Shown in pieces: positions 8,791-15,550 of a stretch of 59,174 nucleotides of DNA. Position numbers and translations under genes: made by a program. The notes below the pieces were generated by a model. The model was not told the origin of the DNA and made no database searches. It worked only from the letters and a program-made list of their open reading frames with translations. Positions within the stretch are counted from its first letter, which is position 1. Each line of letters starts with the position of its first letter. The DNA is from LH-M37 sp965602855 (GTDB lineage Bacteria; Pseudomonadota; Gammaproteobacteria; SZUA-229). Where the stretch lies: contig CBFCZV010000015.1 in assembly GCA_965602855.1 (NCBI GenBank), positions 1 to 59,174 on the forward strand, read 5' to 3'.

Positions 8791-9324
8791 TCATCTCTTT
8801 CCCTGATCAAGCTTAAAGTGCTGGCGAATCTTATCAATAAATTTGTCATCTTCCCACGGGGCTGCGCCGTAAAAATAGCCGCTGAACGAGCCATCGGCTG
8901 TAACGAAGATGCTATAGGGCAGTGCAGGAATGTTTAGTGTGTCGCTGTCATCCTGATTGACTAGTAGTGGTGGCATATCCAGTTTATATTTTTTTATAAA
9001 AAATTTGGATTGTGCCATGCGCTCATCCAGTGACAGTGGAATAACTAAAACGTCGCTGTTTTTTTGCATCCACTCCAGCATGTGGGGAAGTTCTTTGCGG
9101 CATGGAAAACACCAGGCTGCCCAGAAGTGCAGAATTCGTGATTTACCTTCGGTGTCTTTCAGGTGATGGACTTTGTCATCAGCATCCTGCCAACGGATGT
9201 CGGGTAGGGGCTGGTTGTTGCCGGGTTTTATTTCATTGGCGTAACTGAGCTGACATACTGAAAGCGTTAACAGTGCAGCAACGAAAAGGCTTAATGGGTG
9301 ATTAATCCAGTTATAAAATCTCAC
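8791..9324 (-). CDS. TlpA-like periplasmic thioredoxin-fold protein
   Basis: 177 residues. Signal peptide or membrane anchor at residues ~12-29, then a thioredoxin fold with the redox motif WCFPC (Cys72 and Cys75) after FWAAW, and a cis-proline region IPALPYSIFV. TlpA/ResA-type proteins reduce disulfides outside the cytoplasm, often in cytochrome c or copper-centre maturation. It starts with GTG 2 nt after the stop of the small cytochrome gene and is the last gene of the five-gene operon. The substrate is inferred from context only: the other thiol and heme proteins of the operon. Confidence 0.85.
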   Translation of the reverse strand: MRFYNWINHPLSLFVAALLTLSVCQLSYANEIKPGNNQPLPDIRWQDADDKVHHLKDTEGKSRILHFWAAWCFPCRKELPHMLEWMQKNSDVLVIPLSLDERMAQSKFFIKKYKLDMPPLLVNQDDSDTLNIPALPYSIFVTADGSFSGYFYGAAPWEDDKFIDKIRQHFKLDQGKR

Positions 9325-9326
9325 GC

Positions 9327-9605
9327 TTAGTTTTCTTTTGACAGATAATCGAGAAGTGATTTAGTTTGATCTTCGGTTAGTTGTGGTCTACCCGCACTTT
9401 TCATACGAACCTGCATAGTGTTCAAAACCACACGCCATTGTTTAGGTCTCAGACGACTGCGGTCAGGCGCCTGATGACAGGCGTCAGCACAATATGTGGT
9501 GAAAATTTCTTCACCACTGAGTGTTGTTTCGTTATCGTTTTTAGCATCACTGGCAAACAGTGTGCTGCTAAATAGCAGAGTAAAAATTATCAGACTGTAT
9601 TTCAT
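9327..9605 (-). CDS. Small periplasmic cytochrome c-like protein with CX3CH motif
   Basis: 92 residues, signal peptide at residues 1-18 (cleavage near FAS). The mature part resembles a short class I cytochrome c: a helix before the heme site, the Cys-His motif at C39-C43-H44, two candidate axial methionines (M64, M68), and a C-terminal LTEDQ...LLDYLSK helix like those of small c-type cytochromes. The heme motif reads C-A-D-A-C-H, three residues between the cysteines instead of two. The ATG overlaps the stop of the upstream redoxin gene (ATGA), so translation is coupled. Whether heme is attached is uncertain; it could instead be a degenerate cytochrome or a metal protein. Confidence 0.75.
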   Translation of the reverse strand: MKYSLIIFTLLFSSTLFASDAKNDNETTLSGEEIFTTYCADACHQAPDRSRLRPKQWRVVLNTMQVRMKSAGRPQLTEDQTKSLLDYLSKEN

Positions 9606-10186
9606 AATGGTAATTGTTGATCCAGAATTTCAATAAGCTTGCTACTCTTGTAGACCTCATTCATCAGAATGGTGCCATCGTTGTCGATGATGACGGTAGT
9701 GCTCATTATGGCGTCAAATTGATTTTCCACCGTATTATTTACATCCGCCAGAACGTCGAATTTAGGTGTGAGATAGCCATTGGCCTGTGCCTCTGCATAA
9801 ACATCTTCGACGCTGCCGTTTTTATAGTCCACCAGAGCATAAACCACGGTTCCACGATTAGCGAATTGCGGAATGATGTCGGTATAAATGTAATCGGTAT
9901 GCGATAAGCAGATGGGGCACCACATAGTGAAGTAAAGCACGACTACATCGGCTTCGTTCGTGCCACCCGCTAAATGATCAGATAATACAAAATCATCGCC
10001 ATGCATATCTTTTATGGTGAAGTCGGCGGCAATCTGGCCGGGCATATTGCCGATAGAACCGGATTCTATGGGACTGCGGTCATCGCTGTTTGATGGCAGA
10101 AGATCATCCTTCATGTCACAGGCGCTCAGACCAACAAGCAGCAGGCTCAGAGTCAGTAATTGTCGTAAAGTTTTAACGCAAGACAT
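9602..10186 (-). CDS. Redoxin-type lipoprotein (SCO/AhpC-TSA-like) with CPIC motif
   Basis: 194 residues. Lipoprotein signal with lipobox LSAC (Cys23), followed by aspartates that suggest inner-membrane retention, though this rule is weak outside enterics. Residues ~50-190 are a thioredoxin-like redoxin: PGQIAADFTIKDMHGDDF, then YFTMWCPICLSH with Cys90/Cys93. A SCO-like role in copper delivery or thiol-disulfide exchange is plausible, but the conserved histidine of SCO proteins is not obvious. It overlaps the upstream outer-membrane gene by 14 nt, has AGGAG 5 nt before its ATG, and overlaps the next gene by 4 nt. Confidence 0.8.
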   Translation of the reverse strand: MSCVKTLRQLLTLSLLLVGLSACDMKDDLLPSNSDDRSPIESGSIGNMPGQIAADFTIKDMHGDDFVLSDHLAGGTNEADVVVLYFTMWCPICLSHTDYIYTDIIPQFANRGTVVYALVDYKNGSVEDVYAEAQANGYLTPKFDVLADVNNTVENQFDAIMSTTVIIDNDGTILMNEVYKSSKLIEILDQQLPL

Positions 10187-11174
10187 GACTAACTCCTACT
10201 GTGATGACATTAGTGGTGGCGAAGTTGTCACCCCAGCCATCACTTTTTGGTGAGTGATTAACAGTCAGTTTATAGACCCAGTCACGGTTTTCAGTGGCCC
10301 AGGCCAGTGTTGCAGAAATTGTTTCTTTTTCAAAACCAGTAGCGGTATCAACCGTGCCATCAATCATGCCTTCATCTTGTTTCAAAAAGGCATAAGCCAG
10401 TGTGCCGGTGACCGACTCCATTTCATCGGTGAAATAGGTGTAGCCCACGCTGAAGTTAGTATTGAAACGGTCACCCAGTTGTTTGCGATAGGGTTCAACG
10501 TTGTTATTTTCCTGATTAACAGGACGTTCCAGATGCTTGCCGTAGGTGGCACCAAAAGTCATATTCCAGGGGTAGATGGTTTTATCGATCAGCACAGAGG
10601 CATCTAGACGGTAGAAACCAAGGCCGGTAATGTCGGAATCGTTTTCTATCCCATCATAAGGCGAAGTGCCGGTAGGTATGTTGAGCGTGCCACCTAAATA
10701 GATGGCGGGCATCAAATCTTCCCACTTCTTAACATCCCAGACGCAGGTGATTTTCTCGAAGGCTTCGTACCAGACCGATACCGTGCCATCACCAATGCCA
10801 CTGGTATTGCTTTCAGAGCCGGAATATTTATTGCGGTTAAACACATAAGGCAGGGTGACAGAAGCCTGCCAGTTAGGTGCTAAACGATGGCCGTAACCAA
10901 GGTTTATGCGGTACTGATTCAGGTCATTGGCTTCAGATTTCCAGTTACCATCACCATCCCACTGGCCTGTGTAATGCTCATAATCCATACTGATATCAAT
11001 CATGGCTTTGGAGAATTTGGGTAAAACCAGTGAAGAGGCTGAGCCACCGCCGCAGCAGGAGGCAGCTTGTGCGGTAGAACTCAGACCCACGAAGCTCACT
11101 GGAATCAAAGAAAGAGCGGTGCTTGAAACAAGCACCGCTCTGAGATGGTTAATTATCAACTTTTTATTTTTCAA
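10173..11174 (-). CDS. Outer-membrane beta-barrel protein with mature N-terminal CCGGG motif
   Basis: 333 residues. Signal peptide with predicted cleavage after AQA (residue 37), so the mature protein begins ASCCGGGSA, placing two adjacent cysteines at its extreme N-terminus. The rest is a series of alternating amphipathic strands (INLGYGHRLAPNWQASVTLPYV, ISATLAWATENRDWVYKLTV) typical of 'MetA-pathway/transporter-like' outer-membrane barrels, ending GVSHVLR. The start is a TTG with AGGA 8 nt upstream, 9 nt after the stop of the Met-rich lipoprotein gene. Function unknown; the paired cysteines could bind metal or be a substrate of the operon's thiol proteins. Confidence 0.75.
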   Translation of the reverse strand: MKNKKLIINHLRAVLVSSTALSLIPVSFVGLSSTAQAASCCGGGSASSLVLPKFSKAMIDISMDYEHYTGQWDGDGNWKSEANDLNQYRINLGYGHRLAPNWQASVTLPYVFNRNKYSGSESNTSGIGDGTVSVWYEAFEKITCVWDVKKWEDLMPAIYLGGTLNIPTGTSPYDGIENDSDITGLGFYRLDASVLIDKTIYPWNMTFGATYGKHLERPVNQENNNVEPYRKQLGDRFNTNFSVGYTYFTDEMESVTGTLAYAFLKQDEGMIDGTVDTATGFEKETISATLAWATENRDWVYKLTVNHSPKSDGWGDNFATTNVITVGVSHVLR

Positions 11175-11183
11175 ATTAGATCC

Positions 11184-12854
11184 TTACATGACCATTGGTG
11201 CTGAAGGGGTGACGGTGAAGGTGGCATAACTAGGAGTAGTTGCTTCATCAATATATACACCATCGATGCTGCTGTTGTACGTAAGACCATTGATGACCAT
11301 ACGAACATAGAGTTCACCTTCAACATCATTAGTCAGGCCGGCTATGCTTGCTGCAGTCCAGTAACCATTACCGTTTTCAATAGCTGAAACAACGCCAGTG
11401 TTGAAAGTAGCATCGGTTGATACCTCTACAGTCATGCTGCTAATGATTAGCTCGTTACCCGTTCCAGCACCCAATGTGGTGGTGCTAGTGACAGCAGGAA
11501 AGCTCATCATGGTTTCCATGGTGGAGGTGAATAACTCGAATGTGTGGTTACCAGTCATGCCTGATAGGTTAGATTTGAACAATAAGAATGTACGTGCATC
11601 AGCTCCACCTTCCATATTCATGACTGTGTCGTTTTCGTTTTTCTGTTTAACGAGTGCAGTACCATTCATCGCCATCATCACTGTTGGGTAGAAATTTACG
11701 GTGTCCATCATGCCATCAACCATCACTTTCAAGTCCCAGTAACCCATGGACATGCCATCCATCATCGTGGAAGCCATCACGTAATAAATAGTGCAGTCAT
11801 AAGTGCCTGCTGTACCACTTTCAATACAGGCTCCATCGACTGGAGTGGCATGGGATTTGTCTGCATCCATGTGCATCATAGGCATTAATGTGACAGCTTT
11901 GCCTGTGGCTGGAGTTGAGTCACTATTGTTAGTAACTCGAACCTGGAACTTATTCTTACCTTCCATTGCGTCCATCATGCCTTCAACATATTCAACTGTG
12001 TAGTTTGAAGTGAGGGCTGTTTGTGCGAAGGGCAGGATGCCAATCATGCTATTGTCCAGACCTGATGCATCATTACCACCTGCACGGAAATCTAACATGG
12101 CAGTGTTAAACTGGTTTTGAATGTCAGCGGGTAAAGCTGAACCAGCAGCAGAAACTGGGCCTGTTGCATCTACGCCATCCAATGTGCCATCGGACAGGTC
12201 ATCAGCCAGTGCTAGTAGCAGTTCAAATTGTTCTGCTGCGGTTAAGCCTAAATTCATAGTTAGCTGACTAAAAGCAGCGGCACGTAAGCCTGCTAATAAT
12301 TCCTCATCAGTAGCTTCAGCTGCAGGGCCAGTTGCATCAGTAGGTGCAATAGTAGTGTCTGGTGTATAACCAAAAGCGTTTTCAAATGCAGTCTCAGCTT
12401 CGGCAAGTGTCATTTGATGCTGCATTCTCAGTCGGTGCATAATCGTGCTTTCAGGTGTAGCGTGTAGATTTACACCTGCAGCCAGTGAGTCGGCATCTGC
12501 ATAGGCAGTTAAAGTGCCTGCTGTTTCAGATGTACCAGTCGCTTCATCGGTGTAAGTACCACCTGTACATGTCAGTACCAGATCACTAGCAAGGTTAGCA
12601 GTAGGAATGTAAGCAGTGTATTCACCAGTGGCTGATGTAGTAATGCCAGTTGCGATCACGTTGCCATTTATATCCTGAACTTGACAACTAGCACCATTGA
12701 CGGAAGAAGCAAAAGCAGAGCCATCGATTGTAGTTGTAGGAACTGCGCTGCTACTGCTACTGCTACCGCAGCCCACAACGCTGACAGATAATGTAGCAGC
12801 GAACAATGTTGCCATGGCTGTGCGCGTGAATGATAAATGGTGTGCAATTGACAT
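11184..12854 (-). CDS. Met-rich secreted lipoprotein with a YtkA/FixH-like segment
   Basis: 556 residues. Lipobox VVGC with Cys29 followed by a serine stretch. Residues ~40-120 look like a carboxypeptidase-regulatory/Ig-like repeat (GNVIATGITTSATGEYTAYI). Residues ~130-270 are helical and acidic. Residues ~290-410 are rich in Met and His (clusters such as LMPMMHMDADKSHA and TMMDGMSMGYWDLKVMVDG), with spacing resembling YtkA/FixH-type domains; the C-terminus is Ig-like. Such Met/His clusters are known to bind Cu(I)/Ag(I) in other envelope proteins; binding here is inference. GGAGAG lies 7 nt before the ATG. It is the first gene of the five-gene operon, divergent from nnrS. Confidence 0.7.
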   Translation of the reverse strand: MSIAHHLSFTRTAMATLFAATLSVSVVGCGSSSSSSAVPTTTIDGSAFASSVNGASCQVQDINGNVIATGITTSATGEYTAYIPTANLASDLVLTCTGGTYTDEATGTSETAGTLTAYADADSLAAGVNLHATPESTIMHRLRMQHQMTLAEAETAFENAFGYTPDTTIAPTDATGPAAEATDEELLAGLRAAAFSQLTMNLGLTAAEQFELLLALADDLSDGTLDGVDATGPVSAAGSALPADIQNQFNTAMLDFRAGGNDASGLDNSMIGILPFAQTALTSNYTVEYVEGMMDAMEGKNKFQVRVTNNSDSTPATGKAVTLMPMMHMDADKSHATPVDGACIESGTAGTYDCTIYYVMASTMMDGMSMGYWDLKVMVDGMMDTVNFYPTVMMAMNGTALVKQKNENDTVMNMEGGADARTFLLFKSNLSGMTGNHTFELFTSTMETMMSFPAVTSTTTLGAGTGNELIISSMTVEVSTDATFNTGVVSAIENGNGYWTAASIAGLTNDVEGELYVRMVINGLTYNSSIDGVYIDEATTPSYATFTVTPSAPMVM

Positions 12855-12962
12855 CGGTGACTCTCCAACAGATTAATAATTGCAGGGGATTCTAATCAGA
12901 GAAGAAGCAATTTGGAATGCGACATAGTGACGCAGGACGATCAAAGTTGCCCCAATGTTTTG

Positions 12963-12968
12963 TATAAT
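12963..12968 (+). promoter_or_regulatory. Probable -10 element (TATAAT) of nnrS
   Basis: A consensus TATAAT preceded by TG sits 25 nt before the ATG at 12993. No good -35 hexamer is seen at normal spacing, so an activator or an alternative determinant may be needed. If this is the promoter, a TTG start at 12912 is impossible and the ATG at 12993 is the real start. Confidence 0.45.
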
Positions 12969-12992
12969 GCGTTCTTTTTACAGAGTAGCACC

Positions 12993-14198
12993 ATGCCGTT
13001 GAATATTGATAATCGAAGTATTGCCCTGGCCATTCCTCCTATCTTGCGTCTGGCATTCAGGCCGTTGTTTCTGGGTGGCACGCTGTTTTCCATTATGGCC
13101 ATCGGCTGGTGGCTCTATTTCTGGTTGAACCCGTTTAGCTGGGCGCCCCATGGTGGGCCTGTCTGGTGGCACGGGCATGAAATGCTGTTTGGTTTTGGTG
13201 CGGCGATTGTGGTGGGTTTTTTGCTGACTGCGGTGGCAACCTGGACAGGGGTTATCGGAATCAGGGGCAAACCTCTGGCGGTGCTGGCGTTGAGCTGGTT
13301 ATTGGGGCGATTGTTGATGGCCTTTGGTACAGGGTTGCCCGTCTGGCTGCTTGTGGCGGGTGATGTGGTTTTTCCTCTACTGGCCGCTGTTGCCATGGCT
13401 TATCCGGTGATAAAGGCAAAACAGTGGGGTAATTTGATGTTCGTGCCCTTATTGTTTGCGCTGGCCTTGTTGAATATGGCCAGTCACTGGGGGGTGATTA
13501 CTGAGCAACCCCAGCTGGCGATGCAGTCACTGCACGGCACAATCATGTTGTTTGTTTTGATTATCTCCATCGTGGGTGGCCGTGTGATTGCGGCATTTAC
13601 CGCCAATGCGACCGGTACTGAGCGAGCACGACCTGTTCAGTGGCTTGAAACTGCCAGTATCACCAGCATTATTTTTATGCTGCTGATTGCTTTATATGGC
13701 TTTGCCAACGTGCCATCGACATTGTTGTTGCTGGTTTCTGGTGTCGCCGCCATCGCAAATGGCTGGCGTTTCCTGCGTTGGGGCTATCAGCATGGCTGGT
13801 CAGATCCACTGTTGTGGTCATTGCATCTGGCTTATGCCTTTATACCTCTTGGTTTTATTGCGCTGGCTCTGTACAGCGTGGGGCTGATGGATAGTGTCAG
13901 TGCGGCGCTGCATAGCTTCACGGTGGGGGCGATTGCTGGAATGATCCTGGCGATGATATCTCGAGTGACTCTGGGGCATACCGGGCGCCCACTTCATCCG
14001 CCTAAATTGATGTCATTGGCTTACGTTTCTATTCTTTTAGCGGCGATAATTCGTGTGGTGATACCCGCCTGGTTGCCCGAATTTTCACACTGGGGTATCG
14101 CAATTGCCGGTATTTTCTGGATACTGGCTTATGGTATTTATGCCTTTTACTACGCGCCGATGCTGGTGACAACGCGGGCAGACGGGAATCCTGGTTAA
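12993..14198 (+). CDS. nnrS: NnrS family membrane protein
   Basis: 401 residues, about 12 hydrophobic segments. Family hallmarks: the N-terminal FRPLFLGGTLFSIMAIGWW, PHGGPVWWHGHEMLFGFGAAIVVGFLLTAV with conserved histidines, and near the C-terminus HSFTVGAIAGMILAMISRVTLGHTGRPL. NnrS is a heme- and copper-containing inner-membrane protein that protects cells against nitrosative stress by limiting formation of iron-nitrosyl complexes, and is often FNR/NNR controlled. I saw a lone ATCAA half-site near 12940 but no complete FNR box. It is transcribed divergently from the Met-rich lipoprotein operon. Confidence 0.93.
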   Translation: MPLNIDNRSIALAIPPILRLAFRPLFLGGTLFSIMAIGWWLYFWLNPFSWAPHGGPVWWHGHEMLFGFGAAIVVGFLLTAVATWTGVIGIRGKPLAVLALSWLLGRLLMAFGTGLPVWLLVAGDVVFPLLAAVAMAYPVIKAKQWGNLMFVPLLFALALLNMASHWGVITEQPQLAMQSLHGTIMLFVLIISIVGGRVIAAFTANATGTERARPVQWLETASITSIIFMLLIALYGFANVPSTLLLLVSGVAAIANGWRFLRWGYQHGWSDPLLWSLHLAYAFIPLGFIALALYSVGLMDSVSAALHSFTVGAIAGMILAMISRVTLGHTGRPLHPPKLMSLAYVSILLAAIIRVVIPAWLPEFSHWGIAIAGIFWILAYGIYAFYYAPMLVTTRADGNPG

Positions 14199-14290
14199 AA
14201 ATTGATCAGAGTTGTTTTAGGTCAAGTTACTTTGAGTATTGTGGTGCTAAAGTTCTTCGTTCGATTTGAGTTCTGACTGAGGGTATTGAT

Positions 14291-14422
14291 ATGGGTTGTT
14301 GTGGAAGCTGTGGCGGTCAAGATGCTGATAAAGCACAAGATCAGGATAAGGATAAAGAAAACGAGCAGGAGCAAAACCAAAACCAGGAAGAGAATAAAGC
14401 AGAAGACAAGAAAGAAGACTAA
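14291..14422 (+). CDS. Small Cys-motif protein (43 aa) starting MGCCGSCGG
   Basis: 43 residues. The N-terminus carries three cysteines in MGCCGSCGG; the remainder is a highly charged, Gln/Glu/Asp/Lys-rich tail of low complexity with no hydrophobic segment. GAGGG lies 7 nt before the ATG, and a strong intrinsic terminator follows 23 nt after the stop. These two signals are why I call it real despite its length. From memory, similar tiny MGxCGxC proteins occur in other gammaproteobacteria without assigned function. A metal-binding or thiol role is a guess. It follows nnrS by 92 nt on the same strand. Confidence 0.65.
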   Translation: MGCCGSCGGQDADKAQDQDKDKENEQEQNQNQEENKAEDKKED

Positions 14423-14445
14423 TCATTCTTTTTGTTTGCTATGGA

Positions 14446-14479
14446 CCCGGTGGCCTTTGATCAGGCTATCGGGTTTTTT
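14446..14479 (+). terminator. Intrinsic terminator after the 43-aa gene
   Basis: Eleven-bp stem (arms 14446-14456 and 14463-14473, two G-U pairs, 6-nt loop) followed directly by six T residues. It lies between the small plus-strand gene and the convergent NYN-domain gene. Confidence 0.88.
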
Positions 14480-14494
14480 ATTGTTTCAGATAAT

Positions 14495-14968
14495 CTACAG
14501 TAATAGATCTTCTTCAATACGATGATAAATGCTGGCAGCGTTTATTAGTGAGTTAGCAGTGAGTGCGGGTACGCCATAAACTTCGGTGCTGACTGCGTAG
14601 TTTTTTCCAATTTTTTCAAGTAACAGATCAAAATCACCATCACCCGATAGCAATATGACGGTATCCACGTCTTTGGCTGTTTCCATAACATCAATTGTAA
14701 TGCCCACATCCCAGTCACCTTTGGCAGAGCCATCACTGCGCTGGATATAGGGTTTGAGTTTTATTGTGAAGCCGATGTGTTTGAGTGCATCCTGAAACTT
14801 GAGCTGTTTGTCATCGTTACGTTGAATTGCGTAAGCAGTTGCCGAAACAATTTCACCTTCAGCACTTATTTTTTGCCAGAGCTTTCGATAATTAAACTGG
14901 CGGCCATAGGTATCGCGGGTAGTGTAATAGATGTTTTGCACATCGACAAAAATAGCGATTTTTTTCAT
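14495..14968 (-). CDS. NYN domain (LabA/DUF88-type) putative ribonuclease
   Basis: 157 residues from the ATG at 14968; an upstream TTG at 14995 would add nine residues but lacks family similarity. The NYN/PIN-like core is visible: FVDVQNIYYTTR (Asp in the first strand), KGDWDVGITIDVMETA (conserved Asp residues), and VILLSGDGDFDLLLEKIGK (SGDGDF). These aspartates form the metal-binding site expected for an RNase of the NYN superfamily. The protein is a stand-alone LabA/DUF88-like member with no fused domain. The target RNA is unknown. Confidence 0.85.
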   Translation of the reverse strand: MKKIAIFVDVQNIYYTTRDTYGRQFNYRKLWQKISAEGEIVSATAYAIQRNDDKQLKFQDALKHIGFTIKLKPYIQRSDGSAKGDWDVGITIDVMETAKDVDTVILLSGDGDFDLLLEKIGKNYAVSTEVYGVPALTANSLINAASIYHRIEEDLLL

Positions 14969-15042
14969 GGCCTGGTTGGTCTGGGTTAGTTGCAATTATG
15001 AAGGAGAGTATCTTGAACACTATAAAAACAATATTATTTATT

Positions 15043-15222
15043 TCATTCTTTTTTATCAGGTAACTTTTTCTTCTTGATAGCGTTCTGAGTATTCTTCTTA
15101 TCATCGCTAAAAATAAATCGACCCGCCAGTATGCAACCCTTCATGCCGGGATCGCATGGCCGGTTTTCTACTCGCTGGCATTTATTGTCTGCTTCGTGTG
15201 GGCAACCCCATCCACCGCTCAT
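15043..15222 (-). CDS. Small Cys-rich conserved hypothetical protein (59 aa)
   Basis: 59 residues from an internal ATG at 15222, with AGGA about 8 nt upstream; an extension to 15279 has no support. It begins MSGGWGCPHE and has four regularly spaced cysteines (7, 15, 23 and 30; CX7CX7CX6C), then GRFIFSD and a Lys-rich tail. I recall similar short MSGGWGCPHE proteins in other proteobacteria, all uncharacterised. The cysteine spacing suggests a zinc or iron-sulfur site. It lies between the NYN gene and tRNA-Leu, all on the minus strand. Confidence 0.65.
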   Translation of the reverse strand: MSGGWGCPHEADNKCQRVENRPCDPGMKGCILAGRFIFSDDKKNTQNAIKKKKLPDKKE

Positions 15223-15349
15223 TGATGTTTTCCTGTTGTGAAATGGTTTTATTTTAAACCATTGTTTGATCGAGAACATCGTTTGCTAAATCAGCAAACA
15301 AAAAGGGGGTATTACGGTGGCTTAATGAGGGATATTTGAGATTTGTTAA

Positions 15350-15436
15350 TGGTGCCGAGAAGAGGACTTGAACCTCCACGAGCCAAAGCTCACTAGCACC
15401 TGAAGCTAGCGCGTCTACCAATTCCGCCACCTCGGC
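15350..15436 (-). tRNA. tRNA-Leu (anticodon CAG)
   Basis: 87 nt including an encoded CCA (15350-15352). It folds as a class II tRNA: acceptor GCCGAGG paired with the 3' end through one G-U pair, D-arm GGTGGCGGAATTGGTAGACGC, anticodon stem CTAGC/GCTAG with loop TTCAGGT (anticodon at 15400-15402), a long variable arm, and a T arm with GGTTCAAGTCC. It closely resembles E. coli tRNA-Leu(CAG). It is a single tRNA, divergent from rnr. Confidence 0.97.
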
Positions 15437-15474
15437 AAAGGTGTGTATGGATCGTTGATCCGAGACAGGGCGCG

Positions 15475-15503
15475 ACTTTACATGCTGATTGTGGGGCTGT
15501 CAA
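15475..15503 (-). promoter_or_regulatory. Stable-RNA type sigma-70 promoter of tRNA-Leu
   Basis: On the minus strand, a perfect -35 TTGACA (15498-15503), a 17-bp spacer and a -10 TAAAGT (15475-15480), followed by a GC-rich discriminator (CGCGCCC). The GC-rich discriminator is known in stringently controlled rRNA/tRNA promoters. The predicted start near 15468 would give a ~30-nt 5' leader. Confidence 0.85.
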
Positions 15504-15550
15504 TTTGACTGTGCTATCAATATGTCCGCGTGGCGGTTAGAATTCGCCCC

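Noticed and set aside
12936..12945. FNR box upstream of nnrS
   Set aside because: Only one half-site (ATCAA) is visible; no symmetric partner.
12947..12968. TTGCCC + TATAAT as a full sigma-70 promoter for nnrS
   Set aside because: The spacer is only 10 bp; only the -10 element was kept.
14286..14525. 79-aa plus-strand frame MIWVVVEAVAVKM...
   Set aside because: Shadow of the 43-aa MGCCGSCGG gene in another frame; it runs through the intrinsic terminator and has a repetitive basic composition.
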